From Oscillibacter sp. ER4 (lineage in GTDB: Bacteria > Bacillota > Clostridia > Oscillospirales > Oscillospiraceae), in the NCBI RefSeq assembly GCF_000765235.1, contig NZ_JPJG01000014.1:49771-113770 (forward strand): 64,000 bases of DNA. The letters are read 5' to 3'. Shown here piece by piece: positions 15,911-23,872 of this stretch. Position numbers and translations under genes: made by a program. The notes under the pieces were generated by a model. That model was not told the DNA's origin and did no database searches. It saw only the letters and a list, made by a program, of their open reading frames with translations. Positions within the stretch are counted from its first letter, which is position 1, and every line of letters starts with the position of its first letter.

Positions 15911-17767
15911 TCACACCACCGTCGGGAAACGGAGGATGGCCTTGAAGAGGTCGCCATCGATGGCGAGTGACATCTTCCCACCCTGCAGCTCCGTCAAGCT
16001 CTGCGCGATGGAGAGGCCGAGGCCGTTTCCCTCGGTCGAGCGCGAGCTGTCGCCGCGCACAAAGCGCTCCATCAATTCCTCGGCGGGAATGTTCAGCGCC
16101 GCGCGCGAGGTGTTCTTGAAGGTCACGACCGCGTCGCCGCCGGTCTTTTCAAGCGTCAGATAAACGCGCGTGCCATTCTGCGCGTATTTGCAGATGTTCG
16201 AGAGCAGATTGTCGATCACGCGCCACATCAGCGCGCCGTCCACATTGCAGAAGAGCTCCTTGTCCGGCATCACGCTCACGAGCGTCAGCTCCGCCGCGCT
16301 CAGCTTGTCGCCGTACTCGCCCTCGACCTGCGATAGAAGCTCGTTCATGCTGCACCGCACGGCGTTCACGGGCAGGTTACCCGTCGTGGCCTTGCTGGCC
16401 TCGACCAAGTCCTCCGTGAGCTTTTTGAGCTTGAACGCCTGCCGCTTGAGGACGGCGAGGTATTCTTCCTCCTGCTCGGGAGTGTGCTCATGCTGCAAAA
16501 GATCAACGTAGTTGATGATGCTCGTGAGCGGCGTCTTGATGTCGTGCGAAACGTTTGTGATAAGTTCCGTTTTGAGCCGCTCGCTCTTGAGCTGCTTGTC
16601 GATGGCCGCAGCCATGCCGTCGCCGATGGAATTCAAGTTCTCGGCGTGGCGCTTAACGTCCCAATACATCCACTTTGTGTCCACCTGCGCGTCAAGATTG
16701 CCGGCGGCGAGGGCTTCGCCCTCCTTCTGGAGCTTTCGCAGCTGCGCGGAAAAAAGGCACGCCGCAACGGAGAGAAGAAAAAGAAGCGTCACGAGCTTAA
16801 AGTATCCGTCGTAATAGCCTGCATCCGCCAGGATCACGGTCGCTGCACTGACAAGAACGCAGAGCGCGGCCGTGCGCCAGATCATCGGAATGGCGTGCAG
16901 AAGATTCGCCACGCCGCGGCCGAAGGCGCAGAGCACGCCCCAGCACCACTTGACGATCTTCCAGCACAGGCATAACACCTTATAGATGAGCGTTCCCTTC
17001 CACAGTCCGCCCACCTTGACGCGCGCACAGAATGTCACCCACGCGGCAAAGACGAGCACCGCCAGCGCAAAGCTCATCGCCAGCAGCAGCACATCGTAGG
17101 GCGGGGTGTAAAAGCTCACATAGGAGTAGACCTCCTCCACTGCCACACACAGCAGCGCAATGATCGTGCCGTCAACGAGAAGATAGAGGTCGAAGGGGAT
17201 TCTTTCCTGCCAGCCGCCCTGCAGCTCGCCGTCCTCGTGCCGCGCCGCCGTGCGGGCGAGGAAGATGAGCAGGAACAGCTCCATCGCGCCAAAGAGGATG
17301 AGCATCTCCAGGGCGTTCTGCCCCCAGTTTTCTGCCTTGTCATAAAATACCTTTGCCCAGTAGATATCATCCTGCGCGGGAAGGCCCTTCACAAGGTAGA
17401 CATCAAAGGTCTTGTCAACATAAACGGTGCTGTAGCAGAAGGTATCACCGTCGCTGACGTTGCTGAACTCCACCTTGTCCTGCTCGTCCGTCACACGGAA
17501 GCGAATGTTGCTGTAGCTGTCTCCCTTGGAGTAGATCTTGTCGAAATCATAGTTTCCGCCTTCCATGGCGATATAGTCGTCGCAGATCTCCCACGTCTTT
17601 TTGCCGACCGCATTCAGGCAGAGGTCGCTCGTGTAAAAGTCCCGACCCATACCGCCGTAGGAGTAGACAAGCCCCACAGCATAGGTGAGGATGACCGGCA
17701 CGAGCGCCGCCGCCAGCAAAAAAGCGACCGTCTTTGTCCAGAAATTGCGTATCCACGCAGCCTTCAT
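15911..17767 (-). CDS. Membrane sensor histidine kinase
   Basis: A 618-residue sensor that autophosphorylates on a histidine and passes phosphate to the adjacent response regulator. A first helix (about 12-33) leads into an external segment of about 110 residues. Several further helices lie in the 150-340 region, giving about seven in total, more than usual for this class. A HAMP-like linker (LQKEGEALAAGNLD) precedes the H-box NVSHDIKTPL with His408. The ATPase domain has the N-box DNLLSNICKYA and G-box GNGLGLSIAQ. The start overlaps the regulator stop by 4 nt (ATGA). The stimulus cannot be read from the sequence; the multi-helix region suggests membrane or cell-envelope sensing. Confidence 0.93.
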   Translation of the reverse strand: MKAAWIRNFWTKTVAFLLAAALVPVILTYAVGLVYSYGGMGRDFYTSDLCLNAVGKKTWEICDDYIAMEGGNYDFDKIYSKGDSYSNIRFRVTDEQDKVEFSNVSDGDTFCYSTVYVDKTFDVYLVKGLPAQDDIYWAKVFYDKAENWGQNALEMLILFGAMELFLLIFLARTAARHEDGELQGGWQERIPFDLYLLVDGTIIALLCVAVEEVYSYVSFYTPPYDVLLLAMSFALAVLVFAAWVTFCARVKVGGLWKGTLIYKVLCLCWKIVKWCWGVLCAFGRGVANLLHAIPMIWRTAALCVLVSAATVILADAGYYDGYFKLVTLLFLLSVAACLFSAQLRKLQKEGEALAAGNLDAQVDTKWMYWDVKRHAENLNSIGDGMAAAIDKQLKSERLKTELITNVSHDIKTPLTSIINYVDLLQHEHTPEQEEEYLAVLKRQAFKLKKLTEDLVEASKATTGNLPVNAVRCSMNELLSQVEGEYGDKLSAAELTLVSVMPDKELFCNVDGALMWRVIDNLLSNICKYAQNGTRVYLTLEKTGGDAVVTFKNTSRAALNIPAEELMERFVRGDSSRSTEGNGLGLSIAQSLTELQGGKMSLAIDGDLFKAILRFPTVV

Positions 17768-18462
17768 TTCTTGTCCTCCATTTTATACCCCAGCCCCCAC
17801 ACGACCTTCAGGTAGCGCGGCTCGGAGGGGTTGATCTCTAATTTTTGCCGCAGGTGGCGGATGTGCACGCTCACCGACGTCTCCGCCCCCAGCGAATCCT
17901 CCTTCCACACCAGCTCATAGATCTGCGCGGAGGAGTAGATGCGCCCGGGGTTCTTCATCAAAAGGCGCAGGATGTTGAATTCGATGGGCGTGAGGGCGAC
18001 CTCGTCGCCGTCCACGCTGACGCTCTTTTTCTCCTCGTCGAGCACGATGGGGCCGACGGTGTAGACGTTCGGCTTCTCCTCTTCCTTTTTTGCGCCCAGC
18101 TGCGTGTAGCGCCGCAGCTGAGAGCGCACGCGCGCCAGCACCTCCACGGGGTCAAAGGGCTTTGTGATGTAGTCATCCGCGCCGATGTTCAGGCCCAGAA
18201 CCTTGTCGCTGCTCTCGCTCTTGGCCGTGAGCAGGATGATGGGCACGTTGCTCTTTTCGCGCAGCTTCGCCGTCGCGGCGATGCCGTCGAGCTGGGGCAT
18301 CATGATGTCCATCAGGATCAGATGGATGTCGTTCTTCTCCACGACCTCCAGCGCCTCGCGCCCGTTGCTCGCCTCAAACAGGCAGTAGTCCCCGCCGGAG
18401 AGATAGATCTTGAGCGCGTTGACAATGTCCTGTTCGTCGTCACAAATCAGAATGTTGTACAT
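17764..18462 (-). CDS. OmpR/PhoB family response regulator
   Basis: A 232-residue DNA-binding regulator. The receiver domain (1-118) has the acidic pair Asp8-Asp9, phospho-acceptor Asp52 in LILMDIMMPQLDG and Lys101 in YITKPFDP. The winged-helix output domain (about 130-230) has ALTPIEFNILRLLMKNPGRI and VSVHIRHLRQKLE. It precedes the kinase gene with an ATGA overlap. An 11-bp-spaced direct repeat TTAAG lies about 60 nt upstream of the start, the spacing used by OmpR-family dimers, so autoregulation is likely. VanR-like in sequence style, but the regulon is unknown. Confidence 0.95.
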   Translation of the reverse strand: MYNILICDDEQDIVNALKIYLSGGDYCLFEASNGREALEVVEKNDIHLILMDIMMPQLDGIAATAKLREKSNVPIILLTAKSESSDKVLGLNIGADDYITKPFDPVEVLARVRSQLRRYTQLGAKKEEEKPNVYTVGPIVLDEEKKSVSVDGDEVALTPIEFNILRLLMKNPGRIYSSAQIYELVWKEDSLGAETSVSVHIRHLRQKLEINPSEPRYLKVVWGLGYKMEDKK

Positions 18463-18521
18463 TTTCTCACCTCATGTTGGTCATTGTATCAGCCGTTTTC
18501 AAACAAAAACAGCGATTGTTT

Positions 18522-18537
18522 CTTAATTCTTACTTAA
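18522..18537 (-). promoter_or_regulatory. Direct repeat upstream of the response regulator
   Basis: CTTAA at 18522-18526 and 18533-18537 (TTAAG on the coding strand), 11-bp period, about 60 nt from the start codon. This is the geometry of an OmpR-type half-site pair. Confidence 0.5.
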
Positions 18538-18546
18538 TATCCTCTC

Positions 18547-18580
18547 AAAAAAGGCCGAAAGGGGCTTCCTTTCGGCCTTT
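18547..18580 (-). terminator. Terminator of the rny-ymdB-ybaK-nuclease gene row
   Basis: GGCCGAAAGG / CCTTTCGGCC hairpin; the minus strand runs into TTTTTT. Confidence 0.9.
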
Positions 18581-18593
18581 CTCGGTTGTTTTC

Positions 18594-18773
18594 TTATCTT
18601 TTTCGGTCAATTTTGCGATAAAGGCGGAGCGCTCTCTCCGCCGCGACGCCCGCGGCGTGCGTAAGGCTGCGCGCGTTGTAATGAAGCTCTGCAAAGCAGA
18701 ACGCGGACTTCCCCGCCGCCGCGAGGCACAGAGACTTTTCTTCTTTTTTCCGCCGGCTGTACCAGATCGACAT
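18594..18773 (-). CDS. Small basic protein, unknown
   Basis: A 59-residue frame starting 12 nt after the nuclease stop, behind a strong GAGGAGG ribosome site, and ending 14 nt before a terminator. The sequence begins MSIWYSRRKKEEKSLCLAAA and ends in a basic helix (ERALRLYRKIDRKR). No family is recognised. Placement between a ribosome site and a terminator in a tight operon favours a real gene, but there is no homology support. Confidence 0.5.
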   Translation of the reverse strand: MSIWYSRRKKEEKSLCLAAAGKSAFCFAELHYNARSLTHAAGVAAERALRLYRKIDRKR

Positions 18774-18784
18774 AGTTCTCCTCC

Positions 18785-19879
18785 TCACAAATCACACCCG
18801 TCGAGCGCAGCAAGGCCGAAGCGCGCGGCGAGGCTGATCTTCGCGCGCTCGTCGTCCGAGGATGCAACATCGAATTTCGTGCGCAGCTCACGCAGGAACA
18901 GGCCGCGCAGCGAATCCTCCTGCGCTCGCGCCCAGACGTCCTCGCCAATGCGCGTCTCATCGCGCAGCTCCAAGTGGAAGAAGTCGGGCGCAAACTGCTC
19001 TTCGATCGACTTGAGATCAAGCCCGCGCTCATCCGTCTCTCCGGTGAAAATAATGCGGTAAATATCGCGCACAGTCGCATCCGGCAGGGCCGCGCGCAGC
19101 GCGTCCTCTGCCGATCTTCCCGTCACATCGACGTTCAGGACCTCATACCGTCTGCGCGCGAACGGCACAAACGAAAGTTCGGCCTTCCCGCGCTCCACCG
19201 TGCCCGTAAGGATGCCCTTTTCGCCCAGCTCGTCGAAACCGCGGCCCTCCGGGCAGCCGGAGTAGGCGTAGGTCGTCTGCCCTTCGCGCAGGAAACCGCC
19301 GAACTGGTGTGTGTGGCCGAGCGCAAGATAGTCGATCCCGCTCTCCTTGATCTGCTCTTTCGTGAGGGGATCGTAGCGCGATTCCGTGGCGGAGATATCA
19401 CCGTGCAGCACCATCAGATGGATGAAATCGTCCTCCGGTGCGCGGAAGCCCGCAAGCAGGCTCTCATCCTGCACCGGCGCGGTAAACGCCGCTCCGTACA
19501 CGGCGCACTGAAGCTCCGGAAGCTCCACGCGCTCGACCGTCTTCGACGTGAAGACGTGCACGTTCTCCGGCCAGGAAAGCGTCGCGTAGGGTGACTTCGC
19601 GCTGTACGGGTCGTGGTTGCCGGGGGCGATGAACACCCGCGCCTGCATTGCGCCCAGCGCCTCAGAGAGCGCTTCCAGCGTCTCGCGATAGGTCGTGTCG
19701 CTGTCGAACAGGTCGCCCGCGAGCAGCACGAGATCGACGCCGTTCTGATTCACGTAATTGCAAAGCCGCGTCAGCAGCTCGCGGCTCTCGCGGCGGCGCT
19801 GGCGCGCCTGCTCGGCGCTCAGCGCGCCGAACGCGCTGTCCAAATGGAAGTCCGCCGCGTGGACGATCTTCACGCTCAT
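18785..19879 (-). CDS. SbcD/Mre11-like DNA repair exonuclease subunit
   Basis: A 364-residue calcineurin-like metallophosphoesterase. The five metal-binding motifs are present: HAADFHLDSAF near residue 6, LLAGDLFDSDTTY, APGNHDPYS, VLHGDISATES and LALGHTHQFGG. This is the domain order of SbcD/Mre11 nucleases (YhaO-like group), which process DNA ends together with an SMC-like ATPase. The partner ATPase gene (sbcC/yhaN) is not adjacent: ybaK lies upstream and a 59-codon frame downstream. The start at 19879 (MSVKIVHAADFH) was chosen because it begins the first motif at the usual distance. DNA-repair function is inferred from family. Confidence 0.85.
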   Translation of the reverse strand: MSVKIVHAADFHLDSAFGALSAEQARQRRRESRELLTRLCNYVNQNGVDLVLLAGDLFDSDTTYRETLEALSEALGAMQARVFIAPGNHDPYSAKSPYATLSWPENVHVFTSKTVERVELPELQCAVYGAAFTAPVQDESLLAGFRAPEDDFIHLMVLHGDISATESRYDPLTKEQIKESGIDYLALGHTHQFGGFLREGQTTYAYSGCPEGRGFDELGEKGILTGTVERGKAELSFVPFARRRYEVLNVDVTGRSAEDALRAALPDATVRDIYRIIFTGETDERGLDLKSIEEQFAPDFFHLELRDETRIGEDVWARAQEDSLRGLFLRELRTKFDVASSDDERAKISLAARFGLAALDGCDL

Positions 19880-19892
19880 GTGTTCTCTCCTC

Positions 19893-20384
19893 TCATGCCT
19901 GCGGGGCGGGCGCTTTCTCCTTGCACACGTCGACCCAGGCGACAAAGTTTGAGGAATACTTCTCAAGCTCGTCGCAGGTCATCTCGATGGCGCTGTTCGC
20001 GCTGCCCGCCGCGGGGAAAACCGTGTCGAAGCGTTTGAGCGATACATCGAGATAGGTCTTCACATTCTCCGGCAGAGCAAACGAGCACACGCCGCCCGGC
20101 GCGTGGCCGGTGAATGCGCAGGCCTCGTCAAAGGTCAGCATCTTTGCTTTCACGTGGAAATACGCCTTGTACTTGGCGTTGTCGATCTTCCTGTCCCCCG
20201 CCGTCACGATGATGATGGGCGCATCGTCCGCGAGCTTGAAGCTCATGGACTTCGCGATGCGCGCGCCCTCCACGCCGACGGCGACGGCGGCCAGCTCGAC
20301 CGTCGCGCTCGACACGTCGAACTCGCGGATGCGGTCGGCGATGCCGAAGTGTTCAAAATAGGCTCTCACTTTTTCGATGGACAT
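19893..20384 (-). CDS. YbaK/EbsC family aminoacyl-tRNA deacylase-like protein
   Basis: A 163-residue free-standing editing domain related to the INS domain of bacterial ProRS. Members hydrolyse mischarged tRNAs such as Cys-tRNA-Pro. Seen: EFDVSSATVELAAVAVGVE, the catalytic-lysine segment IAKSMSFKL, GDRKIDNAKYKAYF and the loop TGHAPGGVCSFAL. The ProRS in this window (14340-15779) lacks an INS domain, so a trans-editing factor would fit, though specificity is not shown. It lies 13 nt upstream of the nuclease gene and 30 nt downstream of ymdB. Confidence 0.9.
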   Translation of the reverse strand: MSIEKVRAYFEHFGIADRIREFDVSSATVELAAVAVGVEGARIAKSMSFKLADDAPIIIVTAGDRKIDNAKYKAYFHVKAKMLTFDEACAFTGHAPGGVCSFALPENVKTYLDVSLKRFDTVFPAAGSANSAIEMTCDELEKYSSNFVAWVDVCKEKAPAPQA

Positions 20385-20414
20385 TTGCGTTGTTCCCTTC
20401 TATCTCGCGCTTTC

Positions 20415-21194
20415 TCAGCGCACATCGACGCGCTCGACGCCCACGCAGAGCCCCGTCGCGTCATCCAATGTAAAAATCGCTCCCTGCATCTTGCCGGCGC
20501 TCTTCTCCGGCTCGCGGTAGCGGCCCGGGAGACCGCCGAGAAACGTCTCGACCGACTGCTCGGGCTTGATACCGAGCACGCTGCGCACCGCCCCCGTCAT
20601 GCCGAGGTCCGTGAGGTAGCCCGTCCCCTTGGGGAAGACCTCTTCGTCCGCCGTCGGCACGTGGGTGTGCGTGCCCCAGATGGCGCTGACGCGGCCATCG
20701 AGGTAATAGGCCATGGCGAGCTTTTCGCTCGTCGCCTCGGCGTGGAAGTCAAGCAGCGTGAACGTCGGCTTTTCGCCGCTTTTGAGCAGTTCGTCCGCCG
20801 TTTTGAACGGATTGTCCGCATGGAACGCGAGGTCGCAGCGGCCGATGAGGTTCATCACCGCGATGCGGGCGCGCCCGCAGTCGAAAACGCCGTAGCCCCT
20901 TCCCGGCACGCGCGCGCCGAGATTGTGCGGCCGCAGAATATACGGGCAGTCGTCGAGGTAGTCGGTGATCTGCATCTTGCCGACTGTGTGGTTGCCAAGC
21001 GTGATGACGTCCGCTCCCGCAGAGAAGATGCGCTCGGCGTCGTTCGGCATCAGGCCGACCATCGCGGCATTCTCGCCGTTGACCACGGTGAAGTGGATGT
21101 TCTTGAGTTTTTTCACGGCGCGCAGATGGTGCTCGAGGCAGCTGACGCCGCAGCCGCCCACCACATCGCCGATGGCCAGAATATTGTAGAGCAT
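20415..21194 (-). CDS. ymdB: YmdB, 2',3'-cyclic-nucleotide phosphodiesterase-like metallophosphoesterase
   Basis: A 259-residue TIGR00282 family protein. Metal-site motifs: AIGDVVGGCGVSCLEHHL at the start, VNGENAAMVGLMPND, ITLGNHTVGK, LDFHAEATSEK and WGTHTHVPTADE. In Bacillus, YmdB hydrolyses cyclic nucleotides and influences biofilm and motility decisions. It follows rny directly, the conserved rny-ymdB order of Firmicutes, with a terminator-like hairpin between the two that probably reduces read-through. Length is normal. Confidence 0.93.
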   Translation of the reverse strand: MLYNILAIGDVVGGCGVSCLEHHLRAVKKLKNIHFTVVNGENAAMVGLMPNDAERIFSAGADVITLGNHTVGKMQITDYLDDCPYILRPHNLGARVPGRGYGVFDCGRARIAVMNLIGRCDLAFHADNPFKTADELLKSGEKPTFTLLDFHAEATSEKLAMAYYLDGRVSAIWGTHTHVPTADEEVFPKGTGYLTDLGMTGAVRSVLGIKPEQSVETFLGGLPGRYREPEKSAGKMQGAIFTLDDATGLCVGVERVDVR

Positions 21195-21260
21195 GGCGTT
21201 CCTCCGCTTTGCGTTTTCCCCAGTATAGCAAGGCGCGGGACAAAACGCAAGAAAGGCATG

Positions 21261-21291
21261 AAAAAAGGCCCCGCAAAAGCGGAGCCTTTTT
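21261..21291 (-). terminator. Terminator between rny and ymdB
   Basis: AAGGCTCCGC / GCGGGGCCTT hairpin with T-rich 3' end on the minus strand, two bases past the rny stop. Confidence 0.85.
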
Positions 21292-21292
21292 C

Positions 21293-22846
21293 TTATTTCG
21301 CGTATTCGATGGCGGTCGTCTCGCGCAGGACGTGCACCTTGATCTGGCCGGGATATTCCATCTCTTCCTCGATCTTTTTGGCAAGCTCGCGCGCCAGAAT
21401 GACCATCTGGTCCTCGCTGACCTGGTCGGGCTTGACCATCACGCGCACCTCGCGGCCGGCCTGAATGGCATAGGCCTTGTCGACGCCGGGATAGCTGCCG
21501 GTGATCTCCTCAAGCTGCTCGAGGCGCTTGATGTAGTTCTCCAGATTCTCGCGGCGGGCACCGGGACGGGCGGCAGAGATCGCATCCGCCGCCTGCACGA
21601 GGCAGGCAACGATGGTCTGCGGCTCCACGTCGTTGTGGTGCGCCTGCACGGCATGGATGATGTCGTCCTTTTCGTGGTACTTGCGCAAAAATTCGACGCC
21701 GAGGGCGACGTGCGTACCCTCCATCTCGTGGTCGACGGCCTTGCCGATATCGTGCAGCAGGCCTGCGCGCTTGGCGGCGTAAACATCCGCGCCCAGCTCG
21801 GCGGCCATCATGCCCGCAAGGTGCGAGACCTCGATAGAGTGCTGCAGAACGTTCTGGCCGTAGCTCGTGCGGTAGTGCAGGCGGCCGAGCATCTTCACAA
21901 GCTCGGGATGCAGACCGCGGATGCCGGTCTCCAGCACGGCGCGCTCGCCCTCGGACTTGATGATGGCGTCCACCTCACGGCGGGCCTTGTTGACCATCTC
22001 TTCAATGTGCGTGGGATGGATGCGGCCGTCGGCGATGAGCTTTTCGAGCGCCAGGCGCGCGACTTCGCGGCGCACGGGCTCGAAGCACGAGACGGTGATC
22101 GCCTCGGGCGTGTCGTCGATGATGAGGTCGACGCCCGTGAGCGTTTCGATCGTGCGGATGTTGCGGCCTTCGCGGCCGATGATGCGGCCTTTCATCTCGT
22201 CATTGGGCAGGGGCACCACACTGACGGTGATCTCGGCAACATGGTCGGCAGCGCAGCGCTGGATGGCAGAGGCGACGATCTCGCGGGCGCGGGAATCGGC
22301 CTCGTCCTTGGCGCGCTGCTCCAGCTCCTTGATCTTGAGCGCGGTCTCGTGCGTCACTTCGCTCTCGACCTGCTCGATCAGGTACTTCTTGGCGTCTTCG
22401 GCAGTAAAACCGGAAATACGTTCGAGCATTTCGGTCTGGCTGCGCTTGATGATCTTGATTTCTTCGTTTTCCTTGTCCAGAGCGGCATGCTTCTGGTTGA
22501 GAGCCTCCTCGCGCTTTTCCAGCGCGTCGGTCTTGCGGTCGAGGTTCTCCTCCTTCTGCTGGAGCCGGCGCTCCTGCTTCTGCTGCTCGGCGCGGCGTTC
22601 CTTGACTTCCTTCTCGTATTCGTTTCTGGAGCGCAGGATATCTTCCTTTGCCTCCAACATGACTTCGCGTTTCTTGTTTTCAGCGCTCTTGATCGCTTCG
22701 TTGACAATACGAAGAGCCTCTTCATCGGCGTTGGAGATCTTCTCCTCGGCGCGCTTAGCGGCTCTCTTGCGAATCCAAATACCAAGAAGAATGCCAATGA
22801 CGAGCGTCCCCACCGCGATAAGCGCAGCGTAGAGATAGCTGATCAT
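21293..22846 (-). CDS. rny: Ribonuclease Y
   Basis: A 517-residue membrane-anchored endoribonuclease that starts decay of many mRNAs in Firmicutes. Order of parts: N-terminal helix (about 1-25, [20 protein letters not shown]); a long charged coiled coil (about 30-185); a KH RNA-binding domain with [12 protein letters not shown]; an HD domain with [12 protein letters not shown] and [14 protein letters not shown]; and a conserved C-terminal part ending [15 protein letters not shown]. All catalytic residues are in place and length equals the family norm. Its promoter is at 22955-22983, leaving a leader of about 100 nt. The upstream gene is a separate amidase. Confidence 0.97.
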   Translation of the reverse strand: MISYLYAALIAVGTLVIGILLGIWIRKRAAKRAEEKISNADEEALRIVNEAIKSAENKKREVMLEAKEDILRSRNEYEKEVKERRAEQQKQERRLQQKEENLDRKTDALEKREEALNQKHAALDKENEEIKIIKRSQTEMLERISGFTAEDAKKYLIEQVESEVTHETALKIKELEQRAKDEADSRAREIVASAIQRCAADHVAEITVSVVPLPNDEMKGRIIGREGRNIRTIETLTGVDLIIDDTPEAITVSCFEPVRREVARLALEKLIADGRIHPTHIEEMVNKARREVDAIIKSEGERAVLETGIRGLHPELVKMLGRLHYRTSYGQNVLQHSIEVSHLAGMMAAELGADVYAAKRAGLLHDIGKAVDHEMEGTHVALGVEFLRKYHEKDDIIHAVQAHHNDVEPQTIVACLVQAADAISAARPGARRENLENYIKRLEQLEEITGSYPGVDKAYAIQAGREVRVMVKPDQVSEDQMVILARELAKKIEEEMEYPGQIKVHVLRETTAIEYAK

Positions 22847-22954
22847 GCGATTCCTCCTGTGTGCTTTTTTTGATCGATGCGATTGATCTATCGTTGGGTT
22901 TTTGAATCATAAACGGGAGATTCCCCTTCTCTCCCCTCCATAAATCCAAAAAAC

Positions 22955-22983
22955 ATTGTAAACTTTTTATGACCAGCTGTCAA
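22955..22983 (-). promoter_or_regulatory. Promoter of rny
   Basis: Minus-strand TTGACA (22978-22983), 17-nt spacer, TACAAT (22955-22960). The leader of about 100 nt (22847-22948) includes several ATCGAT-like short repeats. Confidence 0.8.
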
Positions 22984-23023
22984 GGAAAAGTCGCGTTCGG
23001 AAAATATCGGAAACGGGCGAAGA

Positions 23024-23767
23024 TCACACCGCGATGTAGGCCTGCGCCGCGTAGCCGAGCTGCTCGTCGTAGCCCACGGAGTACCAGCCCTGATAGCTCC
23101 CGTAGACCTGCACGCTTTCGCCGTTCGGGATGCTGCCGACTGTTTCCCCGTCGATGCCCGGGTAGCTTCGCAGGCGCAGGGCTGAGCCCTCCGTCGTGAC
23201 GACGCCGGTGCGCACGAGCTGCGGGTAAATGAACGGCAGGCCGAAATACTCCGTCAGTCCCCGCGCGATGGCCTGCGCCGCGGCGTCGAGGTTATTTTCG
23301 ATCCAGCGCGCATCGTCGTAATTGTCGTGATAGCCGAGCTCGATGAGATTCGCAGGGTATCTGGGCCGCCGCACCTCGCCGAGCGTTGTGGTCGCCTGCG
23401 TCGTCACCTTTGCAGGCAGCGGGTAGACCATGCGCAGCTGCGCGGCGAAGAGCTCGGCAGCACGCTTTCCGTCGCTGCTCGTGGGATAGTAAAAGACGAT
23501 GATGCCGCGGTTCTTCCCCGCCTGCTCCTCCCCCGAGGCGTTGGAGTGCAGGGCAAGGTAAAAGTCAAAGCCGCCGAGGCTGTTCGCCTGCGCGATGGAC
23601 GAGGCCGCGGTCATCTCCGGCGTGTTGCGCACAAAGGAGATGGTGTTTGCGTAAAGGTACGGCTCGAGCGTGTCGGCCAGCAGATTCATCCAGTATTCCT
23701 CGCTGCCACTGCCGTCGACATACGGGTTCCAATCCTGCGTGGAGGGACTCAAATAAATTCTGGGCAT
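23024..23767 (-). CDS. N-acetylmuramoyl-L-alanine amidase-like protein with SH3 domain
   Basis: A 247-residue cell-wall hydrolase-like protein. Residues 1-175 match the Amidase_3 fold: SEEYWMNLLADTLEPYL (with the usual metal-binding Glu), FYLALHSNASG (metal His) and NLIELGYHDNYDDARWI (catalytic Glu). The C-terminal 55 residues form a bacterial SH3 domain (LRLRSYPGIDGETVG, YQGWYSVGYDEQLGYA). The normal first zinc ligand GH(G/S) at the N-terminus is replaced by YLSPSTQDWNPY, so metal binding may differ. There is no signal peptide, so export is unclear. The start at 23767 follows GGAGG. Monocistronic between rny and the TRAP operon. Confidence 0.82.
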   Translation of the reverse strand: MPRIYLSPSTQDWNPYVDGSGSEEYWMNLLADTLEPYLYANTISFVRNTPEMTAASSIAQANSLGGFDFYLALHSNASGEEQAGKNRGIIVFYYPTSSDGKRAAELFAAQLRMVYPLPAKVTTQATTTLGEVRRPRYPANLIELGYHDNYDDARWIENNLDAAAQAIARGLTEYFGLPFIYPQLVRTGVVTTEGSALRLRSYPGIDGETVGSIPNGESVQVYGSYQGWYSVGYDEQLGYAAQAYIAV

Positions 23768-23822
23768 GTGCAAAACCTCCCGTCGTTTCCAGCCTATGCT
23801 TGAAAAGCGGCGCACATGCAAA

Positions 23823-23852
23823 AAAAAGAGACCGCCGAAGCGGTCTCTTTTT
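23823..23852 (-). terminator. Terminator of the TRAP transporter operon
   Basis: AAAAGAGACCGC / GCGGTCTCTTTT hairpin with T runs on both sides, 20 nt beyond the permease stop. Confidence 0.92.
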
Positions 23853-23872
23853 CATTAGCAGGATGCTTTGCG

